From Rutidosis leptorrhynchoides (Eukaryota; Streptophyta; Magnoliopsida; Asterales; Asteraceae): DNA of 64,000 nucleotides. The stretch is from assembly GCF_046630445.1 (NCBI RefSeq), contig NC_092339.1, positions 314,871,001-314,935,000 on the forward strand. Reading direction: 5' to 3'. Position numbers and translations under genes: made by a program. Below, piece by piece: positions 34,115 to 47,302 of this stretch. The number at the start of each line of letters is the position of its first letter. The stretch's first letter is position 1. The notes beneath the pieces were generated by a model. It worked only from the letters and a program-made list of their open reading frames with translations. It searched no databases and was not told where the DNA came from.

Positions 34115-37100
34115 TGTAGTGACCCGAACTTTTCCATGTTTATATATATTAATTGAGATTGATATTTACATGATTAAATATTTCCAACATGTTAAGCAAT
34201 CAAACTTGTTAAGACTTGATTAATTGAAATATGTTTCATATAGACAATTGACCACCCAAGTTGACCGGCGATTCACGAACGTTAAAACTTGTAAAAATGA
34301 CATGACGATATATATATGGATATACATATGGTTAACATGAGATTATGATAAGTAAGTATCTCCATAAGTATAGTAACAATGAGTTATATACATATAAACA
34401 AGACTACTAACTTAAGGATTTCGAAACGAGACATATATGTAACGATTATCGTTGTAACGACATTTAAATGTATATATATCATATTAAGATATATTAATAT
34501 ATCATAATATCATGATAATATAATAATTTAACATCTCATTAGATATAATAAACAATGGGTTAACAACATTAATTGAGATCGTTAACTTAAAGGTTTCAAA
34601 ACAACACTTACATGTAACGACTAACGATGACTTAACGACTCAGTTAAAATGTATATACATGTAGTGTATTTAGATGTATTAAAATACTTTTGGAAGACTT
34701 CAAGAAATATATCAAAACACTCATACTTAACGAAAATGGTTACAGTTACTTTCCCATTCTTTTCTTTCATCAAGAATTCTAGTCGTATTCTTACCCGTAT
34801 TATACACAGCTTCAAAACGTACTTACTATGGGTATATACCAATAGGAACTAGCATGGGATTCTACTCTTGATTATGTCATGTATGACTAATCAATTTTAA
34901 CTTCTACCATGAGCTAGTCAACTAACTAGAACTCCTTTTAACCCCACTCACCACTCACCAATTACCACTCATCATTCACCCCATTTCACTTCCAATTCTC
35001 TTTCTAATTCTCTCTCAACACACACACACTATTATGAACGTATTTTTCCAGTAGTTAATCATCATCTTCATCAAAAATCACTTCAAGAATCAAGCTATAA
35101 TCATCATAGGAAGAACACTTCAAGAACACTTCAAAAATCCCTTCAAGTTTACTAATTTACTTCCAAGCTTTCTAATCCATTCCAAGTAATCATCTAAGAC
35201 CAAGAAACCTTTGTTATATACAGTAGGTTATCTTTCTCATTCAAGGTAATATTCATATTCAAACTTTGAATCAATTTCTATAACTATAAACTATCTTAAT
35301 TCGAGTAAAAATCTTACTTGAACTTGTTTTTGTGTCATGATCCTACTTCAAGAATTTTCAAGCCATCCAAGATCCTTTGAAGCTAGATCATTTCTTGTCA
35401 CTTCCAGTAGGTTTACCTACTAAACTTGAGGTAGTAATGATGTTCATAACATCATTCGATTCATATATATAAAACTATCTTATTCGAAGGTTTAAACTCG
35501 TAATCACTAGAACATAGTTTAGTTAATTCTAAACTTGTTCGCAAACAAAAGTTAATCCTTCTAACTTTACTTTTAAAATTAACTACACACATGTTCTATA
35601 TCTATATGATATGCTAACTTAATGATTTAAAACCTGGAAACACGAAAAACACCGTAAAACCGGATTTACGCCGTCGTAGTAACACCGCGGGCTGTTTTGG
35701 GTTAGTTAATTAAAAACTATGATAAACTTTGATTTAAAAGTTTTTATTCTGAGAAAATGATTTTTATTATGAACATGAAACTATATCCAAAAATTATGGT
35801 TAAACTCAAAGTGGAAGTATGTTTTCTAAAATGGTCATCTAGACGTCGTTCTTTCGACTGAAATGACTACCTTTACAAAAATGACTTGTAACTTATTTTT
35901 ACGACTATAAACCTATACTTTTCTGTTTAGATTCATAAAATAGAGTTCAATATGAAACCATAGCAATTTGATTCACTCAAAACGGATTTAAAATGAAGAA
36001 GTTATGGGTAAAACAAGATTGGATAATTTTTCTCATTTTAGCTACGTGAAAATTGGTAACAAATCTATTCCAACCATAACTTAATCAACTTGTATTGTAT
36101 ATTATGTAATCTTGAGATACCATAGACACGTATACAATGTTTCGACCTATCATATCGACACATCTATATATATTTCGGAACAACCATAGACACTCTATAT
36201 GTGAATGTTGGAGTTAGCTATACAGGGTTGAGGTTGATTCCAAAATATATATAGTTTGAGTTGTGATCAATACTGAGATACGTATACACTGGGTCGTGGA
36301 TTGATTCAAGATAATATTTATCGATTTATTTCTGTACATCTAACTGTGGACAACTAGTTGTAGGTTACTAACGAGGACAGCTGACTTAATAAACTTAAAA
36401 CATCAAAATATATTAAAAGTGTTGTAAATATATTTTAAACATACTTTGATATATATGTATATATTGTTATAGGTTCGTGAATCAACCAGTGGCCAAGTCT
36501 TACTTCCCGACGAAGTAAAAATCTGTGAAAGTGAGTTATAGTCCCACTTTTAAAATCTAATATTTTTGGGATGAGAATACATGCAGGTTTTATAAATGAT
36601 TTACAAAATAGACACAAGTACTTGAAACTACATTCTATGGTTGAATTATCGAAATCGAATATGCCCCTTTTTATTAAGTCTGGTAATCTAAGAATTAGGG
36701 AACAGACACCCTAATTGACGCGAATCCTAAAGATAGATCTATTGGGCCTAACAAACCCCATCCAAAGTACCGGATGCTTTAGTACTTCGAAATTTATATC
36801 ATATCCGAAGGGTGTCCCGGAATGATGGGGATATTCTTATATATATGTATCTTGTTAATGTCGGTTACCAGGTGTTCACCATATGAATGATTTTTATCTC
36901 TATGTATGGGATATGTATTGAAATATGAAATCTTGTGGTCTATTGTTACGATTTGATATATATAGGTTAAACCTATAACTCACCAACATTTTTGTTGACG
37001 TTTAAAGCATGTTTATTCTCAGGTGAATACTAAGAGCTTCCGCTGTTGCATACTAAAATAAGGACAAGATTTGGAGTCCATGTTTGTATGATATTGTGTA

Positions 37101-37366
37101 AACACTGCATTCAAGAAACTGATTTCGATGTAACATATTTGTATTGTAAACCATTATGTAATGGTCGTGTGTAAACAGGATATTTTAGATTATCATTATT
37201 TGATAATCTACGTAAAGCTTTTTAAACCTTTATTTATGAAATAAAGGTTATGGTTTGTTTTAAAAATGAATGCAGTCTTTGAAAAACGTCTCATATAGAG
37301 GTCAAAACCTCGCAACGAAATCAATTAATATGGAACGTTTTTAATCAATAAGAACGGGACATTTCA
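34115..37366 (+). repeat. Element C 5' LTR
   Basis: 3,252 bp, TGTAGTGACC...GGGACATTTCA, almost identical to 43893-47146 (only scattered single-base and TA-length differences noticed), so C inserted recently. The terminal kilobase matches B closely. Confidence 0.95.
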
Positions 37367-37524
37367 AAAGATACGTACCTGTAAGAGTTATGTGCTCCTA
37401 GCAAGAAGCAACCATACACAGTAGCCAAAAAAGAGAACACATAAAGCAGTAATGCACAACAGTAGGGCAAATAGCATGGATCATACAGAGCACAAAACCA
37501 TTTAAAATCAAGTGAACATACAGA
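37367..37524 (+). repeat. Copy of the right flank inserted after the left LTR of element C
   Basis: This 158-bp segment, from AAAGATACGTACCTG to ACATACAGA, matches 47147-47304 with one difference seen (G at 37514 versus A at 47294). It stands where the primer site should be. At its end AGA is shared by flank and element (element B has AGAACAAGTCCC at 17939), so the join lies in 3 bp of microhomology at 37522-37524. Confidence 0.92.
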
Positions 37525-38124
37525 ACAAGTCCCATTGACTCGCCTAATAATAATGAAGAGTCAAATGTAAATTGGAATGATTCGTGGACTGATTCACAAG
37601 TTCCCGAAGAAGAACCGGAAGAAGAGTCGGAACCGGAAGAAGAATCGGAACTGGAAGAAGAATCGGAACCGGAAGAAGAAATAGAACCGGTGGGGGAAAT
37701 AATAAAACGGTTAAGTAAAAGAGAATCCTCAACCAACCGACCAAGGTTAATTATGGTCAATGGTGTTTCCGCCAAGGAAGCAAAATATTGGGAGGATTAC
37801 CAATTCTTCGATGAATCGGATTCCGACGAGAATTCCGATGATGTTATAGAAATTACCCCAACTGAATTTAAAAAGGCAAAAGAAAATAATAAGGGAAAGG
37901 GCATAAAAATAGAGAAATCTAATTCCAACCCCGATGAACTTTATATGTATCGTCAACCCCCGAAGTCCTTAAGTTGTAACAATGACCCGGGAACCTCTAA
38001 ACCACTAGGTTTTTCTAAACCAATGTGGACAACGACGGCTCGTATTAGGGGAACATCATATATCCCTAGAAACTTGGCAAAACGAACCAAAACCGAACAA
38101 GAAGAAACGAGCGAGTCGGAATAA
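37525..38124 (+). pseudogene. Accessory ORF 1 of element C, start codon lost
   Basis: It aligns with the 203-aa acidic ORF of B from its fifth codon to TAA at 38124. The ATG and first codons were replaced by the duplicated flank. The glutamate-rich tract is slightly rearranged relative to B, with one more EESEPEE-type unit pattern and fewer EEEE. The first in-frame ATG is at 37690 and would give a 144-aa product lacking the acidic repeat. I call it a 5'-truncated pseudogene. Confidence 0.8.
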
Positions 38125-38261
38125 GATAGTTGTATTCGTGTGGTGTAATATATGTAATATAGTGTGCTTATGCTTTATGATATATGTAAAAATTGCTTGT
38201 ATTAATAAGTATTTTTTTTATGAATCTAACTCTTGTCTATTTTACAGTATAAAAACACAAA

Positions 38262-38945
38262 ATGGATAGACAACCCAATATTTTAAGAGACCTACCCGGA
38301 GACATGATTGATGAAATCTTGTCTAGAGTCGGTCAGAATTCCTCGGCACAACTATTTAAGGCGAGATCAGTTTGTAAGACATTCGAAGAACGTTCCAAGA
38401 ATGCCTTGGTTTATAAAAGGCTTTCGTTCGAAAGATGGGGGATATCACATTGGAAAATCCATAAGTTACGATGTGTTTACTTTGACGCATATATTGCGGG
38501 GAACCCAAATGCTATTTTACGCAACGGGTTAAGAAATTATTTTGACTCAGTATATCCGAATATAGGACTTCGTGATTTAGAAAAAGCGGCTAACATGCAA
38601 CATAAAGAGGCATGTTATGCTTACGGGTTAGTAATGTTCGCTTCTCACCAAAGTGAGAACAAGAACATCGGGCTACAACTATTAAACAAAACGTTCCCAC
38701 AAGTGACGGAGTCGGTAATTGGGGTAAGAAATGAGGTTTTTAGGTTATTACGAGACTGTTGGTCATTACATAACCCTCGTCCCTTTGACGACGTTACAAC
38801 ACGCTGTCTTATCAACGGCCATAACGGTTATGTTCCACAAGACCAAGGATGGGAAGTAGTCCTAGTAAAACCAGAATGCATGACTTGTTTCTGGACGTAT
38901 GAATTACGTGTCTTTATTGCCTTTGCTGAACGACTTGTGTACTAG
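38262..38945 (+). CDS. Accessory ORF 2 of element C: intact F-box protein with Sel1-like repeat
   Basis: Uninterrupted 227-aa ORF, ATG 38262 to TAG 38945, 306 bp before the gag hairpin region ends and upstream of gag. Residues 9-48 form an F-box (RDLPGDMIDEILSRVGQ...FKARSVCKTFEE), the segment that binds SKP1 in SCF ubiquitin ligases. Residues 79-145 (GNPNAILRNGLRNYF, then LEKAANMQHKEACYAYGLVM and GLQLLNK) have the spacing of a Sel1/TPR-like helical repeat, as in plant F-box proteins of the At1g67623/At2g35280 kind (family recall). The C-terminal part has CMTC and many aromatics. It lacks any Gag or Pol feature, so it is most likely a captured host gene. An ATTTTACAG acceptor-like site lies 14 bp upstream. 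The role, possibly redirecting ubiquitination toward host silencing factors, is inference. Confidence 0.85.
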   Translation: MDRQPNILRDLPGDMIDEILSRVGQNSSAQLFKARSVCKTFEERSKNALVYKRLSFERWGISHWKIHKLRCVYFDAYIAGNPNAILRNGLRNYFDSVYPNIGLRDLEKAANMQHKEACYAYGLVMFASHQSENKNIGLQLLNKTFPQVTESVIGVRNEVFRLLRDCWSLHNPRPFDDVTTRCLINGHNGYVPQDQGWEVVLVKPECMTCFWTYELRVFIAFAERLVY

Positions 38946-39137
38946 CTAGAATTATCTTCACAACTATCTTGTATCAAAGTTATTGTGTGCTATATTTCAT
39001 GCTTTATGTAAAATAAGCGGTATTGTAAGTTTGTAAAATATTGTATAAAAGTTTGAACGCGAAATATTATTACAATCAGTTTTTCATATAGAATTGTAGT
39101 AGTTGAATTGTATAATAGCTACTAAGTATGAACTTAA

Positions 39138-39154
39138 CGGGTAGGTACTACCCG
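39138..39154 (+). other. Perfect hairpin CGGGTAGGTACTACCCG before gag in C
   Basis: Same sequence and place as 19550-19566 in B, about 133 bp before the gag ATG at 39287. Confidence 0.85.
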
Positions 39155-39286
39155 AATTTAAACTTATAAAACGCTAATATGAAGAAAAATCTTTTATAAA
39201 TGAGTTCATATTATGCTACGAAATACTATTAACTACTCTTAATATTCTGTATGATTAACTTGTTCCATTTGACTATTTTGAAGGAA

Positions 39287-41950
39287 ATGGCACCGACTAC
39301 TCGACACACCGTGAATATGAATGAAGAGGAATTCCATAATTTTCTAGCTTCAAACATAGCCGCAGTACAGGCTGCGCTACATACCAACAATAACCTTGGA
39401 TCTGGCAGTACAGGAAATCGTGTAGGATGCACATACAAAGAATTCACTGCCTGCAAACCTTTGGAATTTGATGGAACCGAAGGACCGATCGGATTGAAAC
39501 GGTGGACCGAGAAGGTCGAATCGGTGTTTTCCATAAGTAAGTGTACTGAAGAGGACAAAGTGAAGTACGCTACGCATACCTTCACAGGTTCTGCGTTAAC
39601 ATGGTGGAATACTTATCTAGAGCAAGTGGGACAAGATGATGCGTACGCACTACCGTGGTCAGCATTCAAGCACTTGATGAACGAGAAGTACCGTCCCAGA
39701 ACCGAGGTCAATAAGCTCAAGACAGAACTTAGAGGGTTACGAACCCAAGGATTTGATATTACCACGTACGAAAGTCGATTCACAGAATTGTGCCTATTGT
39801 GTCCGGGAGCATTCGAAGATGAGGAAGAGAAGATCGACGCGTTTGTGAAAGGATTACCGGAAAGAATCCAAGAAGATATAAGTTCACACGAGCCCACCTC
39901 CATACAACAGGCATGTAGAATGGCTCACAAACTAGTGAACCAGATTGAAGAAAGAATTAAAGAACAGACTGCTGAAGAGGCCAATGTGAAGCAAGTCAAA
40001 AGAAAGTGGGAGGAAAACGGTGATAAGAATCACCAATACAACAACAACAGCAATTACAACAATAATCGCAACAATTATCCCAACAATCGCAACATTAATC
40101 GCAACTACAACAAACGGCCCAACAACAACAACAACAACAACAGCAACTACAACAATCATCCCAACAACAATAATAACCGCAACAACAACAACAATCAGAA
40201 GCAGCTATGCCAAAGGTGTGAAAAGTATCACTCGGGGTTCTGCACCAAATTTTGCAACAAGTGTAAAAGAAACGGTCATAGCGCGGCGAAGTGTGAGGTC
40301 TACGGACCAGGGGTTAATAGAACGAAAGGAACAAATGGTGTCGGAACGAGTAATGGCGGAGCAAGTAGTGTCGGAGCAAGTTATGCCAATGTAGTTTGTT
40401 ATAAATGTGGAAAATCGGGCCACATTATTAGAAATTGCCCGAACCAGGAGAACACGAATGGACATGGCCGCGGAAGAGTTTTCAATATTAATGCGGCAGA
40501 GGCACAGGAAGACCCGGAGCTTGTTACGGGTACGTTTCTTATTGACAATAAATCTGCTTACGTTTTATTTGATTCGGGTGCGGATAGAAGCTATATGAGT
40601 AGAGATTTTTGTGCTAAATTAAGTTGTCCATTGACGCCTTTGGATAGTAAATTTTTACTCGAATTAGCAAATGGTAAATTAATTTCAGCAGATAATATAT
40701 GTCGGAATCGAGAAATTAAACTGGTTAGCGAAACATTTAAGATTGACTTGATACCAGTAGAGTTAGGGAGTTTTGATGTGATAATCGGTATGGACTGGTT
40801 GAAAGAAGTGAAAGCAGAGATCGTTTGTTACAAAAATGCAACTCGCATTATACGAGAAAAAGGAAAACCCTTAATGGTGTACGGAGAAAAGGGCAACACG
40901 AAGCTACATCTTATTAGTAATTTGAAGGCACAAAAACTAATAAGAAAAGGTTGCTATGCTGTTCTAGCACACGTCGGGAAAGTACAAACTGAAGAAAAGA
41001 GCTTCAATGATGTTCCCGTCGCAAAAGAATTTCCCGATGTATTTCCGAAAGAATTACCGGGATTACCCCCACATCGATCCGTTGAATTTCAAATAGATCT
41101 TGTACCAGGAGCTGCACCAATAGCTCATGCTCCTTACAGACTCGCACCCAGCGAGATGAAAGAACTGCAAAGCCAATTACAAGAACTTTTAGAGCGTGGT
41201 TTCATTCGACCAAGCACATCACCGTGGGGAGCTCCTGTTTTGTTTGTCAAGAAAAAAGATGGTACATTCAGGTTGTGTATCGACTACCGAGAGTCGAACA
41301 AACTTACCATCAAGAACCGCTACCCACTACCGAGAATCGACGACTTATTTGATCAACTACAAGGCTCGTCTGTTTATTCAAAGATTGACTTACGTTCCGG
41401 GTATCATCAAATGCGGGTGAAAGAAGATGATATTCCAAAGACTGCTTTCAGAACACGTTACGGTCATTACGAGTTTATGGTCATGCCATTTGGTTTAACT
41501 AATGCACCAGCTGTGTTCATGGACCTTATGAAACGAGTGTGTGGACCATACCTTGACAAGTTTGTCATTGTTTTCATTGATGACATACTTATTTACTCAA
41601 AGAATGACCAAGAACACGGTGAACATTTGAGAAAGGTGTTAGAAGTATTGAGGAAGGAAGAATTGTACGCTAAGTTTTCAAAGTGTGCATTTTGGTTGGA
41701 AGAAGTTCAATTCCTCGGTCACATAGTGAACAAAGAAGGTATTAAGGTGGATCCGGCAAAGATAGAAACTGTTGAAAAGTGGGAAACCCCGAAAACTCCG
41801 AAACACATACGCCAGTTTTTAGGACTAGCTGGTTACTACAGAAGGTTCATCCAAGACTTTTCCAGAATAGCAAAACCCTTGACTGCATTAACGCAAAAGG
41901 GAAGAAATTTGAATGGAAGGATGAACAAGAGAAAGCGTTTCAGTTATTGA
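39287..41950 (+). pseudogene. gag-pol: Element C gag, protease and reverse transcriptase up to a frameshift
   Basis: Starts [16 protein letters not shown] at 39287. Gag, a shorter Asn tract than B, both zinc knuckles complete ([28 protein letters not shown]), protease [12 protein letters not shown] and reverse transcriptase with FIDDILIYS and intact MPFGLTNAP are in one frame, since the TGA of B is GGA here. One base is missing at about 41895 compared with B (ACGCAAAAGG against ACGCATAAAGG), after which the frame ends at 41950. One RT residue is unusual (RESNKL for RELNKL). Gag-protease-RT are joined in one frame as in other chromoviruses, which supports the stop in B being a mutation and not a programmed site. 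Confidence 0.92.
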
Positions 41951-42711
41951 AGAAAAAGCTAACTACGGCACCTATATTGTCATTGCCTGAAGGGAATGAT
42001 GATTTTGTGATTTATTGTGACGCATCAAAGCAAGGTCTCGGTTGTGTATTAATTCAACGAACGAAGGTGATTGCTTATGCGTCTAGACAATTGAAGATTC
42101 ACGAGCAAAATTATACGACGCATGATTTGGAATTAGGCGCGGTTGTTTTTGCATTAAAGACTTGGAGGCACTACTTATATGGGGTCAAAAGTATTATATA
42201 TACCGACCACAAAAGTCTTCAACACATATTTAATCAGAAACAACTGAATATGAGGCAGCGTAGGTGGATTGAATTATTGAATGATTACGACTTTGAGATT
42301 CGTTACCACCCGGGGAAGGCAAATGTGGTAGCCGATGCCTTGAGCAGGAAGGACATAGAACCTATTCGAGTAAAATCTATGAATATAATGATTCATAATA
42401 ACCTTACTACTAAAATAAAGGAGGCGCAACAAGGAGTTTTAAAAGAGGGAAATTTAAAGGATGAAATACCCAAAGGATCGGAGAAGCATCTTAATATTCG
42501 GGAAGACGGAACCCGGTATAGGGCTGAAAGGATTTGGGTACCAAAATTTGGAGATATGAGAGAAATGGTACTTAGAGAAGCTCATAAAACCAGATACTCA
42601 ATACATCCTGGAACGGAGAAGATGTACAAGGATCTCAAGAAACATTTTTGGTGGCCGGGTATGAAAGCCGATGTTGCTAAATACGTAGGAGAATGTTTGA
42701 CGTGTTCTTAG
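41896..42711 (+). pseudogene. pol: Element C RNase H and integrase N-terminus
   Basis: After the frameshift the polyprotein continues in the next frame: RNase H ([31 protein letters not shown]) and the integrase zinc finger (HPGTEKMYKDL...VGECLTCS). It stops at TAG 42709-42711 where B has AAG. The listed start at 41779 is not a real initiation site; overlap with the RT frame is incidental. Confidence 0.88.
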
Positions 42712-43857
42712 GTCAAAGCTGAGCAACAGAAACCATCAGGTCTACTTCAACAACCCGAAATCCCGGAATGGAAATGGGAAAACATTACCATGGATTTCAT
42801 CACTAAATTGCCAAGGACTGCAAGTGGTTTTGATACTATTTGGGTAATAGTTGATCGTCTCACCAAATCAGCACACTTCCTGCCAATAAGAGAAGATGAC
42901 AAGATGGAGAAGTTAGCACGACTGTATTTGAAGGAAGTCGTCTCCAGACATGGAATACCAATCTCTATTATCTCTGATAGGGATGGCAGATTTATTTCAA
43001 GATTCTGGCAGACATTACAGCAAGCATTAGGAACTCGTCTAGACATGAGTACTGCCTATCATCCACAAACTGATGGGCAGAGCGAAAGGATGATACAAAC
43101 GCTTGAAGACATGCTACGAGCATGTGTTATTGATTTCGGAAACAGTTGGGATCGACATCTACCGTTAGCAGAATTTTCCTACAACAACAGCTACCATTCA
43201 AGCATTGAGATGGCGCCGTTTGAAGCACTTTATGGTAGAAAGTGCAGGTCTCCGATTTGTTGGAGTGAAGTGGGGGATAGACAGATTTCGGGTCGGGAGA
43301 TTATACAAGAAACTACCGAGAAGATCATCCAAATTCAACAACGGTTGAAAACCGCCCAAAGTCGACAAAAGAGCTACGCTGACATTAAAAGAAAAGATAT
43401 AGAATTTGAAATTGGAGAGATGGTCATGCTTAAAGTTGCACCTTGGAAAGGCGTTGTTCGATTTGGTAAACGAGGGAAATTAAATCCAAGGTATATTGGA
43501 CCATTCAAGATTATTGATCGTGTCGGACCAGTAGCTTACCGACTTGAGTTACCTCAACAACTCGCGGCTGTACATAACACTTTCCACGTCTCGAATTTGA
43601 AGAAATTTTTTGCTAAAGAAGATCTCACTATTCCGTTAGATGAAATCCAAATCAACGAAAAACTCCAATTCATCGAAGAACCCGTCGAAATAATGGATCG
43701 TGAGGTTAAAAGACTTAAGCAAAACAAGATACCAATTGTTAAGGTTCGATGGAATGCTCGTAGAGGACCCGAGTTCACCTGGGAGCGTGAAGATCAGATG
43801 AAGAAGAAATACCCGCATCTATTTCCAGAAGATTCATCAACACCTTCAACAGCTTAA
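42712..43857 (+). pseudogene. pol: Element C integrase core and chromodomain tail
   Basis: Same frame as the previous segment beyond the TAG. It holds the DDE integrase core ([35 protein letters not shown]) and the chromodomain-like C-terminus ([12 protein letters not shown]...[15 protein letters not shown]), ending at TAA 43857 just before the polypurine block. Compared with B there are only a few replacements. Confidence 0.9.
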
Positions 43858-43892
43858 AATTTCGGGACGAAATTTATTTAACGGGTAGGTAC

Positions 43893-46800
43893 TGTAGTGA
43901 CCCGAACTTTTCCATGTTTATATATATTAATTGAGATTGATATTTACATGATTAAATGTTTCCAACATGTTAAGCAATCAAACTTGTTAAGACTTGATTA
44001 ATTGAAATATGTTTCATATAGACAATTGACCACCCAAGTTGACCGGCGATTCACGAACGTTAAAACTTGTAAAAACGACATGACGATATATATATATGGA
44101 TATACATATGGTTAACATGAGATTATGATAAGTAAGTATCTCCATAAGTATAGTAACAATGAGTTATATACATATAAACAAGACTACTAACTTAAGGATT
44201 TCGAAACGAGACATATATGTAACGATTATCGTTGTAACGACATTTAAATGTATATATATCATATTAAGATATATTAATATATCATAATATCATGATAATA
44301 TAATAATTTAACATCTCATTAGATATAATAAACAATGGGTTAACAACATTAATTGAGATCATTAACTTAAAGGTTTCAAAACAACACTTACATGTAACGA
44401 CTAACGATGACTTAACGACTCAGTTAAAATGTATATACATGTAGTGTATTTAGATGTATTAAAATACTTTTGGAAGACTTCAAGACATATATCAAAACAC
44501 TCATACTTAACGAAAATGGTTACAGTTACTTTCCCATTCTTTTCTTTCATCAAGAATTCTAGTCGTATTCTTACCCGTATTATACACAGCTTCAAAACGT
44601 ACTTACTATGGGTATATACCAATAGGAACTAGCATGGGATTCCACTCTTGATTATGTCATGTATGACTAATCAATTTTAACTTCTACCATGAGCTAGTCA
44701 ACTAACTAGAACTCCTTTTAACCCCACTCACCACTCACCAATTACCACTCATCATTCACTCCATTTCACTTCCAATTCTCTTTCTAATTCTCTCTCAACA
44801 CACACACACTATTATGAACGTATTTTTACAGTAGTTAATCATCATCTTCATCAAAAATCACTTCAAGAATCAAGCTATAATCATCATAGGAAGAACACTT
44901 CAAGAACACTTCAAAAATCCCTTCAAGTTTACTAATTTACTTCCAAGCTTTCTAATCCATTCCAAGTAATCATCTAAGATCAAGAAACCTTTGTTATATA
45001 CAGTAGGTTATCTTTCTTATTCAAGGTAATATTCATATTCAAACTTTGATTCAATTTCTATAACTATAAACTATCTTAATTCGAGTAAAAATCTTACTTG
45101 AACTTGTTTTTGTGTCATGATCCTACTTCAAGAATTTTCAAGCCATCCAAGATCCTTTGAAGCTAGATCATTTCTTGTCACTTCCAGTAGGTTTACCTAC
45201 TAAACTTGAGGTAGTAATGATGTTCATAACATCATTCGATTCATATATATAAAACTATCTTATTCAAAGGTTTAAACTCGTAATCACTAGAACATAGTTT
45301 AGTTAATTCTAAACTTGTTCGCAAACAAAAGTTAATCCTTCTAACTTGACTTTTAAAATTAACTACACACATGTTCTATATCTATATGATATGCTAACTT
45401 AATGATTTAAAACCTGGAAACACGAAAAACACCGTAAAACCGGATTTACGCCGTCGTAGTAACACCGCGGGCTGTTTTGGGTTAGTTAATTAAAAACTAT
45501 GATAAACTTTGATTTAAAAGTTTTTATTCTGAGAAAATGATTTTTATTATGAACATGAAACTATATCCAAAAATTATGGTTAAACTCAAAGTGGAAGTAT
45601 GTTTTCTAAAATGGTCATTTAGACGTCGTTCTTTCGACTGAAATGACTACCTTTACAAAAATGACTTGTAACTTATTTTTACGACTATAAACCTATACTT
45701 TTCTGTTTAGATTCATAAAATAGAGTTTAATATGAAACCATAGCAATTTGATTCACTCAAAACGGATTTAAAATGAAGAAGTTATGGGTAAAACAAGATT
45801 GGATAATTTTTCTCATTTTAGCTACGTGAAAATTGGTAACAAATCTATTCCAACCATAACTTAATCAACTTGTATTGTATATTATGTAATCTTGAGATAC
45901 CATAGACACGTATACAATGTTTCGACCTATCATGTCGACACATCTATATATATTTCGGAACAACCATAGACACTCTATATGTGAATGTTGGAGTTAGCTA
46001 TACAGGGTTGAGGTTGATTCCAAAATATATATAGTTTGAGTTGTGATCAATACTGAGATACGTATACACTGGGTCGTGGATTGATTCAAGATAATATTTA
46101 TCGATTTATTTCTGTACATCTAACTGTGGACAACTAGTTGTAGGTTACTAACGAGGACAGCTGACTTAATAAACTTAAAACATCAAAATATATTAAAAGT
46201 GTTGTAAATATATTTTAAACATACTTTGATATATATGTATATATTGTTATAGGTTCGTGAATCAACCAGTGGCCAAGTCTTACTTCCCGATGAAGTAAAA
46301 ATCTGTGAAAGTGAGTTATAGTCCCACTTTTAAAATCTAATATTTTTGGGATGAGAATACATGCAGGTTTTATAAATGATTTACAAAATAGACACAAGTA
46401 CTTGAAACTACATTCTATGGTTGAATTATCGAAATCGAATATGCCCCTTTTTATTAAGTCTGGTAATCTAAGAATTAGGGAACAGACACCCTAATTGACG
46501 CGAATCCTAAAGATAGATCTATTGGGCCTAACAAACCCCATCCAAAGTACCGGATGCTTTAGTACTTCGAAATTTATATCATATCCGAAGGGTGTCCCGG
46601 AATGATGGGGATATTCTTATATATATGCATCTTGTTAATGTCGGTTACCAGGTGTTCACCATATGAATGATTTTTATCTCTATGTATGGGATATGTATTG
46701 AAATATGAAATCTTGTGATCTATTGTTACGATTTGATATATATAGGTTAAACCTATAACTCACCAACATTTTTGTTGACGTTTAAAGCATGTTTATTCTC

Positions 46801-47146
46801 AGGTGAATACTAAGAGCTTCCGCTGTTGCATACTAAAATAAGGACAAGATTTGGAGTCCATGTTTGTATGATATTGTGTAAACACTGCATTCAAGAAACT
46901 GATTTCGATGTAACATATTTGTATTGTAAACCATTATGTAATGGTCGTGTGTAAACAGGATATTTTAGATTATCATTATTTGATAATCTACGTAAAGCTT
47001 TTTAAACCTTTATTTATGAAATAAAGGTTATGGTTTGTTTTAAAAATGAATGCAGTCTTTGAAAAACGTCTCATATAGAGGTCAAAACCTCGCAACGAAA
47101 TCAATTAATATGGAACGTTTTTAATCAATAAGAACGGGACATTTCA
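43893..47146 (+). repeat. Element C 3' LTR
   Basis: 3,254 bp, starting TGTAGTGACC after GGGTAGGTAC and ending CATTTCA before AAAGA. Near-identical to the left LTR. Confidence 0.95.
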
Positions 47147-47302
47147 AAAGATACGTACCTGTAAGAGTTATGTGCTCCTAGCAAGAAGCAACCATACACA
47201 GTAGCCAAAAAAGAGAACACATAAAGCAGTAATGCACAACAGTAGGGCAAATAGCATGGATCATACAGAGCACAAAACCATTTAAAATCAAGTAAACATA
47301 CA

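Larger units (their letters stand above)
34115..47146 (+). mobile_element. Element C: Tekay/Del-like chromovirus with intact F-box ORF
   Basis: Sister of element B: LTRs 34115-37366 and 43893-47146, TSD AAAGA, acidic ORF, F-box ORF, gag-pol and polypurine block in the same order. Its LTRs belong to a different subfamily from B, with the region near 34840-35040 unrelated to B's. The primer binding site and about 220 bp after the left LTR are missing and replaced by a copy of the right flank (37367-37524). Gag-pol carries a -1 frameshift at about 41895 and a TAG at 42709. The element therefore could not mobilise itself in this form, although the F-box gene remains open. Confidence 0.93.
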
